The position numbers were made by a program, and so were the translations under genes. Positions 7,371 to 15,769 of a stretch of 64,000 nt of DNA are shown here, piece by piece; position 1 is the first letter of the stretch; every line of letters begins with the position of its first letter. The notes beneath the pieces were generated by a model, which saw only the letters and a program-made list of their open reading frames with translations, searched no databases and was not told where the DNA came from. Source of the DNA: Nonomuraea coxensis DSM 45129. Its GTDB lineage: Bacteria; Actinomycetota; Actinomycetes; Streptosporangiales; Streptosporangiaceae. The stretch is from contig NZ_CP068985.1 in assembly GCF_019397265.1 (NCBI RefSeq), positions 4,754,501 through 4,818,500 on the forward strand, read 5' to 3'.

Positions 7371-7855
7371 TGCCGTACGTCATCGCAGCCCTGGTCATCG
7401 TGGGCGTCGTGAGCGCGCTCAACCTGGTGCTGACGCTCGCGGTGATCCGCCGGATGCGCCACACCGAGCAGCACGCCGCTCCCGCGGGGCCGCCGCTGCT
7501 GCCGCTGGGCTCGACCGTCCCCGACATCCGCGGGATCGGGCGGCCCCTGGTGATCGGCTTCTTCGACACCGAGTGCCACGCCTGCCCCGGGCAACTGCCG
7601 CCGTTCCTCCAGCTCGTCGCCGACGCGGGCTACTCGCCCTCGCAGGTGCTCGCCGTCGTGTCCGGCCCCAACGGGGAGGGCTACGCGGACACGCTGCGCG
7701 GCAGCGCCACCGTGATCACCGAGCCCGCCAACGGGCCGGTCTGCCTGGCCTTCCCCAACGCCGCCTTCCCCGCCTTCTACCTGCTCGACGACTCCGGCCG
7801 GGTCAGGTCGCGCGCGGTCACCGTGGCCGGGCTGGGCGCCCCCGTCACCGCATGA
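7370..7855 (+). CDS. Membrane-anchored thioredoxin-like (TlpA/MauD-type) protein
   Basis: 161 residues. Residues 3-26 form one membrane helix, so the rest probably lies outside the membrane. The redox motif is CHAC (C69-C72) after the strand VIGFFDTE, and a cis-Pro candidate is Pro134 in AFPAFYLL. A further Cys125 is present. The fold order agrees with TlpA/MauD disulfide oxidoreductases, though the domain is short. It is coupled at both ends: its ATG overlaps the mauE-like stop and its TGA overlaps the ABC transporter ATG (ATGA). Likely partner of the MauE-like protein in making or exchanging disulfides in the exported peptide. Confidence 0.85.
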   Translation: MPYVIAALVIVGVVSALNLVLTLAVIRRMRHTEQHAAPAGPPLLPLGSTVPDIRGIGRPLVIGFFDTECHACPGQLPPFLQLVADAGYSPSQVLAVVSGPNGEGYADTLRGSATVITEPANGPVCLAFPNAAFPAFYLLDDSGRVRSRAVTVAGLGAPVTA

Positions 7856-9651
7856 CCGACGACGTCTCGCCCGGCGTGCCGCGGCTGGCCGGGAGGGCCG
7901 TGACGGTGTGGGGGCTGGCCTGGCAGGCCGCCCCGCTCGCCACCGTCTGCTCGGCGGTCGCCGTGGTCGCCGGTGGCACGATGCCGGTGGCCGCCGCCTG
8001 GTGCACGAAGCTGATCCTGGACGGTCTGGCGGGCGGCCGTGCCGTGCTGATGCCCACGATCATGCTCGGTGTGGTGGGGCTGGTCGCCGCGCTGCTGCCG
8101 CACCTGACCGAATACACCGACGGGCGGCTGCGCCGCGGCATGGACCTGCTGACCCGCGAGCGCCTGTTCACCTCGGTCAACGCCTTCGTCGGCCTCGGCC
8201 CGTTCGAGAACCCCCGCTTCCGCGACCGGCTCAGACTGGCCGAGCAGGCGGGGACGGGCGCGGCCGGCCAGATCCTGTCTCCCAGCCTGGCGCTGGTGCG
8301 CGGGCTGGTCACGCTGGCCGGGTTCGTCGCCGCGCTCATGGCGCTGAGCCCGGCCATGACCGCGATCGTCCTGCTGTCCGCGCTGCCGTCGCTGGGGGTG
8401 CATCTGTCGCTGAGCAGGAGCAAGGTGCGTCTCGGCTGGGAGCTCAGCCCGGCGATGCGCCGCCAGATCTTCTACGCCGATCTGCTCACCGAGGTCGAGC
8501 CGGCCAAGGAGGTGCGGCTGTTCGGGCTCGGCGGGTTCCTGCGCGACCGTCTCCTCGGTGAGATCCGCGCGGTCAACCACCAGGAGCAGGGCCTGGAACG
8601 GCGGGCGCTGGCGGGCTACGGGCTGCTGGCCCTGCTCGGCGCGGCGATCGGCGGCGCGGGACTGATCTGGGGGATCGCCGGCGGCCGTCTCGGCGTGGGC
8701 GACGTGGCCGTCTTCACCGCCGCCGTCGCCGGGGTGCAGGGCGCGTTGTCCGGCGGGGTCACCCAGCTCGCCCGGCTGCACCAGGCGCTGCTGGTCTTCG
8801 GCCACTACCGCGCCGTCGTCTCCGCCGCCCCGGACCTTCCCGTACGGCTCCCGCCCCGCCCGCTGCCCGCGCTCCGCTCGGGGATCGACCTGCGGGACGT
8901 CTGGTTCCGCTACGGCGAGGAGCAGCCGTGGGTGTTGCGCGGAGTGGATCTCACCATCCCGTACGGCGCCTGCGTCGCGCTCGTGGGGCTCAACGGCGCC
9001 GGCAAGTCGACGCTGGTCAAACTGCTGTGCCGGTTCTACGACCCGTCGCGTGGGGCGGTGCGCTGGGACGGGACGGACCTGCGTGACGCCGACCCCGCCG
9101 AACTGCGCTCCCGGCTGACCGCGGTCTTCCAGGACTACGTGGCCTACGACTTCACGGCGGCCGAGAACATCTCGCTCGGCGCGCTGGGGGCCTCGCCCGA
9201 GCAGGTCAGGGCGGCGGCGCGGCTGGCGGGTGTGGACACGGCGCTGGAGCGCCTGCCGTACGGGTACGACACGTTGCTGAGCAAACGCTTCCTCGACGCT
9301 GCCGAGGCCTCCGGCGTCGTGCTGTCCGGCGGCCAGTGGCAGCGGCTCGCCCTGGCCAGAGCGCTGATCAGGGGCGAACGTGACCTGCTCATCCTGGACG
9401 AGCCGAGCGCCGGGCTCGACGCGGAGGCCGAGCACGCCATCCACCAGAGGTTGCGCGAGTATCGGGCCGGGCGTACCAGCCTGCTGATCTCCCACCGGCT
9501 GAGCGCGGTCAAGGACGCCGACCTCATCGTGGTGCTGGCCGAGGGCAGAGTCGCCGAGCAGGGCACCCACGCCACGCTCATGGCCTCAGGCGGGGAGTAC
9601 GCCCGCCTGTTCACCCTCCAGGCCAGCGGTTACGCCGTCGAGGTCCGCTGA
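7852..9651 (+). CDS. ABC exporter, fused membrane and ATPase domains
   Basis: 599 residues. The N-terminal half has about six membrane helices. The ATPase half begins near residue 345, with Walker A GLNGAGKST (about 378-386), signature LSGGQ (about 490), Walker B LLILDEPSAGLD (about 512-523) and the H-loop ISHRLS. It is a half-transporter that should work as a homodimer. It has no N-terminal C39 peptidase, so leader removal would need another protease. The start overlaps the upstream stop (ATGA). Position at the end of a coupled peptide-redox operon makes peptide export its likely job. Immunity by export is also possible. Confidence 0.9.
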   Translation: MTDDVSPGVPRLAGRAVTVWGLAWQAAPLATVCSAVAVVAGGTMPVAAAWCTKLILDGLAGGRAVLMPTIMLGVVGLVAALLPHLTEYTDGRLRRGMDLLTRERLFTSVNAFVGLGPFENPRFRDRLRLAEQAGTGAAGQILSPSLALVRGLVTLAGFVAALMALSPAMTAIVLLSALPSLGVHLSLSRSKVRLGWELSPAMRRQIFYADLLTEVEPAKEVRLFGLGGFLRDRLLGEIRAVNHQEQGLERRALAGYGLLALLGAAIGGAGLIWGIAGGRLGVGDVAVFTAAVAGVQGALSGGVTQLARLHQALLVFGHYRAVVSAAPDLPVRLPPRPLPALRSGIDLRDVWFRYGEEQPWVLRGVDLTIPYGACVALVGLNGAGKSTLVKLLCRFYDPSRGAVRWDGTDLRDADPAELRSRLTAVFQDYVAYDFTAAENISLGALGASPEQVRAAARLAGVDTALERLPYGYDTLLSKRFLDAAEASGVVLSGGQWQRLALARALIRGERDLLILDEPSAGLDAEAEHAIHQRLREYRAGRTSLLISHRLSAVKDADLIVVLAEGRVAEQGTHATLMASGGEYARLFTLQASGYAVEVR

Positions 9652-9715
9652 AGGCCGCCTGATCACGGTTCGGTATCGGTCGCGGATGGCCGACCCCAGT
9701 TCGAGAAGAGAGAAT

Positions 9716-9737
9716 GTCAAGATCAGTTGATCTTGAC
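9716..9737. repeat. 22-bp perfect dyad after the exporter gene
   Basis: GTCAAGATCA (9716-9725) and TGATCTTGAC (9728-9737) are perfect 10-bp arms 2 bp apart. It lies in the convergent gap between the exporter and the nucleotidyltransferase gene, where a bidirectional terminator would be expected. It is less G/C-rich than the surroundings and no T run follows. No gene is seen in 9652-9822. Confidence 0.5.
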
Positions 9738-9822
9738 CGAACGTGGGTGGGCTACGGCCGTTTCGGCGCCTTCCAGGGCGGCTTCCACGCTCTCGACCTG
9801 GCGGCGGCCTCGCCCACGCCCC

Positions 9823-10452
9823 TCATCGCTGATCCCGACCACGGCCTGGGGCGGTCGCGTCCAGTTCGGCCGCCCGGCGCAGGTCCTTGGGGCGGCCGAG
9901 GGCGCGGCGCATCCGGTTCAGGTCCTCCCTGGTGACGTAATGGACCTTCAGGCCGCCCGGACCGGCCGCCGCGGCGCCGCGCTCGAAGATCTCCCTGACG
10001 TCGAGGTCTCCCCAGGGGAGCGCCGGGGTGCAGCAGTCGCCGCCGGCCTGCGGCGAGGTGAACCGCACCTTGGGGCGGAGCAGGGAGTCCGGGCGGGGGG
10101 CCAGCGGCGTGCCGGCCTCGTCGGCGAACCGGGCCCCGACGGAGGCGAACGCGGCCGCCAGGGCGGGGGCGTGGCCCGGGGCGCCGTCCCAGAGCAGGTC
10201 CAGGTCGCCGGTCAGCTCGGCGGATCCGTGCAGGATGCCCGCGACCTGCCCGATCACCACGACCCGCACGCCGTGCCGGTGGACGGCTTCGAGCAGCGGG
10301 AACGGGTCGAACCCGAGGGCGCCGTCGGTGCCGATCGTGCCCACGTCGTCGTCGGCGTCCTCGTGGCCGAGGCCGGTGGCGGCCCGGCCCCGGGCCAGCT
10401 CGCGGGTACGCCGGGCGGCGTCGCGGAGTCGTTCCAGCGGATCAGTGATCAT
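9823..10452 (-). CDS. Nucleotidyltransferase-fold protein
   Basis: 209 residues from the third in-frame Met. Other ATGs lie 9 and 36 bases further upstream. The segment VVVIGQVAGILHGSAELTGD followed by LDLLW gives the G-(S)-x-x-x-T-x-D-x-D pattern of the nucleotidyltransferase fold shared by antitoxin-type MNT and AbiEii proteins. The remainder has the helical character of small nucleotidyltransferase-like proteins of the DUF6036 type. No HEPN or AbiEi partner gene is adjacent, so no toxin-antitoxin function is claimed. It is convergent with the exporter gene and transcribed in the same direction as the tetR gene upstream of it. Confidence 0.7.
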   Translation of the reverse strand: MITDPLERLRDAARRTRELARGRAATGLGHEDADDDVGTIGTDGALGFDPFPLLEAVHRHGVRVVVIGQVAGILHGSAELTGDLDLLWDGAPGHAPALAAAFASVGARFADEAGTPLAPRPDSLLRPKVRFTSPQAGGDCCTPALPWGDLDVREIFERGAAAAGPGGLKVHYVTREDLNRMRRALGRPKDLRRAAELDATAPGRGRDQR

Positions 10453-10534
10453 TCGGGCCATGCAACACCGGCCGCGCCCGCGGCGCATCCGAATTACCGC
10501 CCCCGATCACCGGCCGCCGTGCCGCGCTTGACCG

Positions 10535-11422
10535 TCAGGATCCGGGTTCTGTGCGTGCCCGGGTGAGCCCGGAGCCGGTGAGGGCGGCGAGCCGCGCGTC
10601 GTCCCAGGTGACGTCCGGGTCGGGTTCGAGGTAGGTGACCGCGAGGCCGGCGGCGGCGAGGCCGAGCAGCGACCAGTCGGCGGCGGCGCTCGCCCCCGTG
10701 GGGTTGGCGGGCACGCGCCGGTCGAGCAGGCCGGGCTCGGGCAGCGCCATGAGCACCAGGCCGCGCATCGCCGCGCAGGCCAGCGTCGCGATCAGTGGGA
10801 AGCCGCCGCCCGTGCCCGGCCGCGGCCGGTAGCCGAGCGCCGTCGCGACCGCCTCCCAGCCGTGCGCCACCCGCTCCACGAAGCGCTGCTCGGAGCGGGC
10901 CAGCGCGGCCTGCACGTCGGCCCGCAGGGCGCCTTCGGACAGGCTCAGGAACGTGGCCTGCAGGGCCAGGTAGGTGCGCCACTCCGCGGAGCCGTGCACC
11001 GCCTCGAAGTCGCTGACCGCCGTCACCCGCAGGAGCTCGGTGATCACGTCATGGCGGCCCTCCGGGGTGGCCAGGTCGCCGGCGCGGGCGGCCAGCACCG
11101 AGCCCAGCACCTCCCGGGTGGTCTCCAGGGCCGGCGCGGACGCGGGAGCGGCGCCGCCGGCCAGCTCGCGCAGCAGGTCGCCGAAGAACAGGTCCTTGTA
11201 CGGCCAGCGGCGGTAGACGGCGGCCCTGGACACGCCGGCGTCGCGGATGACGTCCTCGAAGCCGAGGTGGTCCAGCCCCACCGTCAGGCCGTCGCGGTGG
11301 ACCATGGCGAGGGCGGTGTCGAGCATCCGCCGCCCGGTCTCCTCGTCGGTCAGCCGGCGGCGGCGACGGGCGGGGCCGGCGGGCATCGACGGGCCGGGCT
11401 CCGGCGGGTAACTTTGAGGCAT
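10535..11422 (-). CDS. TetR family transcriptional regulator
   Basis: 295 residues if started at 11422, or 283 from the Met at 11386. After a basic stretch (PARRRRR) comes the TetR helix-turn-helix: GFEDVIRDAGVSRAAVYRRW, then the KDLF motif. The rest is the helical ligand-binding domain with a longer C-terminal region than usual. The upstream start codon lies head to head with the CPBP protease gene and overlaps it by two bases, with a dyad over both starts, so the later Met is the safer choice. It probably represses itself and the protease gene. Confidence 0.85.
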   Translation of the reverse strand: MPQSYPPEPGPSMPAGPARRRRRLTDEETGRRMLDTALAMVHRDGLTVGLDHLGFEDVIRDAGVSRAAVYRRWPYKDLFFGDLLRELAGGAAPASAPALETTREVLGSVLAARAGDLATPEGRHDVITELLRVTAVSDFEAVHGSAEWRTYLALQATFLSLSEGALRADVQAALARSEQRFVERVAHGWEAVATALGYRPRPGTGGGFPLIATLACAAMRGLVLMALPEPGLLDRRVPANPTGASAAADWSLLGLAAAGLAVTYLEPDPDVTWDDARLAALTGSGLTRARTEPGS

Positions 11423-12215
11423 GAGACATGATATCTCAAGTTCTGTCCGGCACGTCTGGATGTTCGTCGTGCTGGTGTTCCTGCTCACCGTCCCGTTCGC
11501 GGTCGCGGGCTGGGTGGCCGGCGCGCAGATCGTGCCGGGCGTGCCGTTGACCGGGCTCGCCGTCGTCTGCCCGGCCGTCGCCGCGTTCGCCCTCACCTTC
11601 CACGCGAGCGGGACGGCCGGGGTGCGGGCGCTCGCCCGGCGGGCCTTCGACGCCGGCCGGGTCCGCAGGAAGGCGTGGTTCGTGCCGGCGCTGCTGCTGT
11701 ATCCGGCCTTGGTGGCCCTGTCGTACGCGCTGCTGCGGACGACCGGCGCCACCCTGCCGGACGCCCGCGTCTCCGTGGCCTCGGCGGCGCTGCTGGCCGC
11801 GGCCCTGTTCGCGGGCGCGCTGTGCGAGGAGCTGGGCTGGTCGGGCTACGCCACCGAGCCCTTACGCGCCCGCTGGGGCTCGCTGGGGGCGGGCCTCATC
11901 CTGGGGGCGGTCTGGTCGGTCTGGCACTGGACGGCGTTGCTCCAGGTGGGCCGGCCGGTGTCCTGGATCGCCTGGTGGACGCTGGGCACCGTAGCCATCC
12001 GCGTGATCATGGCGTGGCTGTACGGCCACATGGGCGGGAGCGTTCTGGCCATGACCCTGTTCCACATGTCGGTCAACCTGTCGTGGCAGCTGTTCCCGGT
12101 GGCCGGGTCACACTTCCCCGTGGCGCTGGTGGCCGTGCTGACAGCGGGCATGGCCGTGATCGTCGTCGCCGGCGGGCGCGTCCGGGCGCGGAGCCCCGAG
12201 GGCGCGCGCTCCTGA
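11421..12215 (+). CDS. CPBP family intramembrane glutamic endopeptidase
   Basis: 264 residues with about eight hydrophobic segments. The family motifs are visible: EELGWSGY (motif 1, paired Glu), WHWTALL (motif 2) and FHMSVN (motif 3, His). These Glu and His residues form the membrane-embedded active site of CAAX/Rce1-like proteases. In bacteria such proteins are often linked to peptide immunity or membrane stress. It is divergent from a tetR gene and the operator covers its first codons. A start at ATG 11460 would leave the operator in non-coding DNA. Confidence 0.85.
   Translation: MRHDISSSVRHVWMFVVLVFLLTVPFAVAGWVAGAQIVPGVPLTGLAVVCPAVAAFALTFHASGTAGVRALARRAFDAGRVRRKAWFVPALLLYPALVALSYALLRTTGATLPDARVSVASAALLAAALFAGALCEELGWSGYATEPLRARWGSLGAGLILGAVWSVWHWTALLQVGRPVSWIAWWTLGTVAIRVIMAWLYGHMGGSVLAMTLFHMSVNLSWQLFPVAGSHFPVALVAVLTAGMAVIVVAGGRVRARSPEGARS
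11422..11438. promoter_or_regulatory. TetR-type operator between tetR and the CPBP gene
   Basis: TGAGA (11422-11426) and TCTCA (11434-11438) with inner AT/AT pairs make a 17-bp dyad with one mismatched pair. It lies across the annotated starts of both divergent genes, which suggests that both use internal starts or leaderless transcripts. It is a natural binding site for the TetR protein encoded here. Confidence 0.55.
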
Positions 12216-12320
12216 CGGCCGTGACCTGGACGTTTACCTGGCGAGGCGGTGCGGGTAGGTCCGTCAGCGCGAGCGTCCGCGACCGTACGACTCGGCTGTC
12301 GCCGCGGCGAGGGGGAGCTG

Positions 12321-12898
12321 ATGCATGCGAAGGAAGGCGTCACGGGCGGCCTGCGCAGCCAGGCGTGGTGGGACAACGCCGGCAATCCGGAGATGACCGC
12401 CCTCTACCTCGAACGCTATCTCAACTTCGGCCTGACTCCGGCGGAGCTGCAGTCCGGCCGGCCGATCATCGGCATCGCCCAGACGGGCAGCGACCTCGTG
12501 CCCTGCAACCGGCACCACCTCGCCCTGGCCGACCGGGTCAGGGACGGCGTCCGCGACGGCGGCGGCATCCCGCTGGACTTCCCGTCCACCCGTTGCAGGA
12601 GACCGGCAAACGCCCGACCGCCGCGCTGGACCGCAACTTCGCCTACCTGGGCCGGGTCGAGCCGTACGACCTGCACACCGACCTCGGCGAGCGCAGGGAC
12701 CTGTCGTCCGACCGGCCGGAGCTGGCCGGCGAGCTGATGGAGCTGCTCGACCGGTCGATCGGCCCCGACCCGCGCCGCCCGTACGGGTTGAGGATGACCT
12801 CCTCCGGCGACCGGGTCACCGGGTCGGCGTCCTTCCGCGCGGGCGGCGGGCGGCTCACGTTCCGCCGTGCTTATGACCGCCGGCGCGGTCTCGTGTGA
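12321..12898 (+). pseudogene. Chimeric remnant: IlvD/L-arabonate dehydratase start joined to a sulfatase end
   Basis: The first 88 or so codons from ATG 12321 match the start of IlvD-family sugar-acid dehydratases ([43 protein letters not shown]). One G is missing near 12584, and the sequence continues in the next frame as [19 protein letters not shown], as expected for that family. After about 12650 the text changes abruptly to [14 protein letters not shown] and RPELAGEL, the typical end of an arylsulfatase. So a frameshift and a deletion junction have fused two different genes. Neither part could be active. The family matches are from recognition, not alignment. Confidence 0.75.
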
Positions 12899-12972
12899 GC
12901 GGGTGACTGCCCTCGCCGGGCTTGTCGTGGCCGCCTGACGGCCCGCTTGGCCGGTGGGCGGACGGTGTCGGG

Positions 12973-13869
12973 TCACGACGGCCGGAGGAGCCTGTCGCTG
13001 GTGACGGCGGTCAGGATCGTGAGGAAGGCGTTGCTGAGGGAGTCGAGGGTGGTGCGCGCGTACGCGGTGAGCTCCCGGGTGATCGGGGGCGCGGGCCGCA
13101 GCGTGTAGCCCTCGTACCATCGCGGCACGATGTTGGCCGGGATGAGGGCGGGCCCGAGGCCCGCGGCGGCCAGAACGGGCGCGGAGGCCGTCTGCTCGGT
13201 GCGGACCGCGATCTCCGGCTGGAAACCGGCGTTCGAACAGGCGCGGTCGAGAACCTCCGCCAGTCCGTTGCCGGGCGCGTAGTGCACCCAGCGGCGGCCG
13301 GAGAGCGCGGCCAGGTCCACCTCCGTCGCCTGCCGGGCGGCCAGAGGGTCGTCCCGCGAGACCGCGATGACGAACTCCTCGACGCCGAGCGGCTGTACGG
13401 GCCCCGGCCAGGACTCCCGTCGCGGGCCGATGGCGAGGTCGGCCTGCCCGCTCGCCATCGCCTGCGCGAGTTCGTCGGAATGCCGATGCTCGAACAGCCG
13501 CATGTCCACCCCGGGATGGTGGCGGCTCCACAACCGCAGCGCCTCGGGGAGCAGGCCGAGGCTGACGGAGTAGACGGTCGCCAGGCGCAGCTCCCCGGCG
13601 ATCAGGCCGGTCGCCCGCCGGACGGCGGACACCACGTCGGCCGTCTCCGCCAGGGCCGCTCTCGCGTGGGGCAGCATGGCCCGCCCGGCCGGCGTCAGGT
13701 GGACGCCGCGTGGTGACCGTTCGAGCAGGACAGCGCCGACCGCCCGCTCCAGCGCCTGCACCTGATGCGACAGAGCCGGCTGCGTGACGTGCAGGATCTC
13801 CGCCGCGCGGGTGAAGGAGCCCTGCTCGACGACGGTGATGACGTACTGGAGCTGCCGCAGGCTGACCAT
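12973..13869 (-). CDS. LysR family transcriptional regulator
   Basis: 298 residues. The N-terminal winged helix is typical: LRQLQYVITVVEQGSFTRAA, then HVTQPALSHQVQALE, and the wing end RGVHLTPAGRAML. The remaining 200 residues are the periplasmic-binding-protein-like effector domain. It is divergent from the cupin/MFS/esterase/reductase operon, separated by 124 bp, and is the likely activator of that operon in response to one of its substrates. The intergenic DNA holds a loose CATCA/TGATG dyad (13889-13917) that could be its site. Confidence 0.92.
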   Translation of the reverse strand: MVSLRQLQYVITVVEQGSFTRAAEILHVTQPALSHQVQALERAVGAVLLERSPRGVHLTPAGRAMLPHARAALAETADVVSAVRRATGLIAGELRLATVYSVSLGLLPEALRLWSRHHPGVDMRLFEHRHSDELAQAMASGQADLAIGPRRESWPGPVQPLGVEEFVIAVSRDDPLAARQATEVDLAALSGRRWVHYAPGNGLAEVLDRACSNAGFQPEIAVRTEQTASAPVLAAAGLGPALIPANIVPRWYEGYTLRPAPPITRELTAYARTTLDSLSNAFLTILTAVTSDRLLRPS

Positions 13870-13993
13870 GCACAGAATCTATCGCGATCATCAAAGCTAT
13901 GAGTTGGACTTATGATGTCGCGAGCCCCAAAACTGTCCGAGAGGCAGAACACGCCGGCATCGGCCGGCAGCGAGCACCTAGGGGTGACAGGCA

Positions 13994-14422
13994 GTGGCAT
14001 ATCTCGACGACCTTCCTCTGGCGGGCACGATCGTGGCGAGGGACTACGCCGGCTGGAGCGCGGAGTTGCGAGCCGAGCTGGCCGCCAACGCCTACAACGG
14101 GCACGTCGGCGGGCTCCTGCTGCACAAGTCGGACCAGGTGCGGGTCTGGCAGATCCGGCTCGCCCCCGGCGAGCGGCTGCCCATGCACCGCCACGTGCTC
14201 GACTACCTCTGGACCGCGCTGACCGACGGCCACAGCCGGCAGCACACGCACGACGGGACCACCCGGGAGGTCTCCTACCAGCGCGGCGAGACCCGCGAGT
14301 ACCGCTTCGGCGCGGGCGAGTACCTGCTGCACGACCTGGAGAACATCGGCCACGCGGAGCTGGCGTTCGTGACGGTCGAGCAGGTGCGCAGCGCCAACCC
14401 ACCTCTGCCCCTGCTGGTCTGA
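13994..14422 (+). CDS. Cupin-domain protein
   Basis: 142 residues from GTG 13994. The cupin motif 1 region reads LPMHRHVLDYLWTAL, giving the GxxxPxHxHxxxE-like metal site with both His, and motif 2 lies around GEYLLHDLENIGH. It is a single-domain small cupin with two or three potential metal ligands. First gene of an operon reading cupin, MFS transporter, esterase, PRISE-type reductase, all divergent from lysR. It may be a small dioxygenase, isomerase or ligand-binding protein for the same substrate. The substrate cannot be told from sequence. Confidence 0.8.
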   Translation: MAYLDDLPLAGTIVARDYAGWSAELRAELAANAYNGHVGGLLLHKSDQVRVWQIRLAPGERLPMHRHVLDYLWTALTDGHSRQHTHDGTTREVSYQRGETREYRFGAGEYLLHDLENIGHAELAFVTVEQVRSANPPLPLLV

Positions 14423-14446
14423 AGATCCTTGGAAAGGTTCGGCGAC

Positions 14447-15760
14447 ATGGTGGTCAAGGACACAGCCACTCCGGGCCGCACCCGATCGGGCAGGGCGCTG
14501 ACGCCCCGCCAGGTCGGGTTCGCGGCCATGATCGGCAACGCGATCGAGCTCTACGACTTCATCCTCTACTCCTTCATCGCGGCCACCGTGTTCGGCCCGC
14601 TGTTCTTCCCCGGTTTCGAGCCGTGGCTCGGCACCCTGGCCGCGCTCTCGGGGCACGCGGTGGCGTTCTTCGTCAGGCCCCTCGGCGCGGTCGTGTTCGG
14701 CCGCATGGGCGACCGGTACGGCCGGCGGCCCACCCTGCTCGCCTCCCTGGTCCTCATGGGGGTGGCCACGGTCGGCATCGGGATGCTGCCGACGTACGCG
14801 GCCGTCGGCGTCGCCGCGCCCGTCGTCCTGGTGCTCCTGCGCCTGCTGCAGGGGCTCGCCGTGGGAGGTGAGTACCCGGGCGCCGTCGTCGTGGCCGTCG
14901 AGCACGCGCCGCGCAACCTGGCGACCTTCTACGGAGCCCTGCCCCAGATCGGCAACATGATCGGCATCCTCATGGCCGGCGCGTCGATGCTCGCGGTCAA
15001 TATGGCGGTCGGCACACAGACGTGGCTGTCGTGGGGCTGGCGGATCCCGTTCCTGCTCAGCGGGGTGCTCGTGGTCTTCGGCGTGGTCCTTCGCGCCCGG
15101 CTGGCGGAGACTCCCGAGTTCGTCGCGGCGTCGGCCAGGGTCGAGGCGCAGCGCGGCGCCCCGGGGAGTCTGGCGACGCTGCTGAGGGTGGCCCGCCGGC
15201 CGCTCGTGGTGTGCGTGCTGATCTGGATCGGTCCGGTGACCTTCGGCTACGCGTTCCTGACGAGCCTGCTCGCCTACGTCAACAAGTACCAGCCGGGACT
15301 GTCGGCCACCGACGTCCAGATCGGCCTGGTGCTGACCGCGTCGGTGCTCGTCGCGGTGGTGGCCCTCAGCGGACGCCACGGCGACGGGTGGGGGCGCAGG
15401 CGGGTCGTGATCGTCTCGGGGCTCATGACGATCGGCTGGGCCGTGCCCGCCTACCTGCTGATCGGCACCGCCGCGCCCCTCGCCCTGTGGCTGGCCATGA
15501 TGATCGGCGCGATCTCGTACGGCATCTTCGGAGGCGTCGTCCCCGCGATGATGTCGCAGATGTTCCCGGTCGAGGTGCGCTACCTCGGGGTCGCGGTCGC
15601 GATCGCGGCGAGCGCGCTCGTCGGCGGAGCCCTCCTGCCCCTTCCCACGCTGGCCGCGGTCGGCGCGTACGGAGGGTCGCCGGTGCCGCTGATGGTGATG
15701 ATGGGCCTGTCCGGGCTCGCCACCACGGTGGGCGGCCTCCTCCTGCCCCGAGAGCGCTGA
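14447..15760 (+). CDS. MFS transporter, metabolite:H+ symporter type
   Basis: 437 residues with twelve membrane helices. The start matches the MHS group: GNAIELYDFILYSFIAATVF in helix 1, RPLGAVVFGRMGDRYGRR in the helix 2-3 loop, and GLAVGGEYPGA in helix 4-5. These symporters bring organic acids such as citrate, shikimate or proline into the cell with protons. The ATG at 14447 has GGAAAGG (14431-14437) 9 bases upstream. A TTG at 14429 is less likely. It lies 24 bases after the cupin gene and 9 before the esterase gene, so it probably imports the operon's substrate. Confidence 0.92.
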   Translation: MVVKDTATPGRTRSGRALTPRQVGFAAMIGNAIELYDFILYSFIAATVFGPLFFPGFEPWLGTLAALSGHAVAFFVRPLGAVVFGRMGDRYGRRPTLLASLVLMGVATVGIGMLPTYAAVGVAAPVVLVLLRLLQGLAVGGEYPGAVVVAVEHAPRNLATFYGALPQIGNMIGILMAGASMLAVNMAVGTQTWLSWGWRIPFLLSGVLVVFGVVLRARLAETPEFVAASARVEAQRGAPGSLATLLRVARRPLVVCVLIWIGPVTFGYAFLTSLLAYVNKYQPGLSATDVQIGLVLTASVLVAVVALSGRHGDGWGRRRVVIVSGLMTIGWAVPAYLLIGTAAPLALWLAMMIGAISYGIFGGVVPAMMSQMFPVEVRYLGVAVAIAASALVGGALLPLPTLAAVGAYGGSPVPLMVMMGLSGLATTVGGLLLPRER

Positions 15761-15769
15761 GGACCGACG

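Noticed and set aside
9823-10452. Reading the nucleotidyltransferase as half of an AbiE or MNT/HEPN toxin-antitoxin pair
   Set aside because: No AbiEi, HEPN or other partner gene is adjacent on either side. The fold call stands but not the system.
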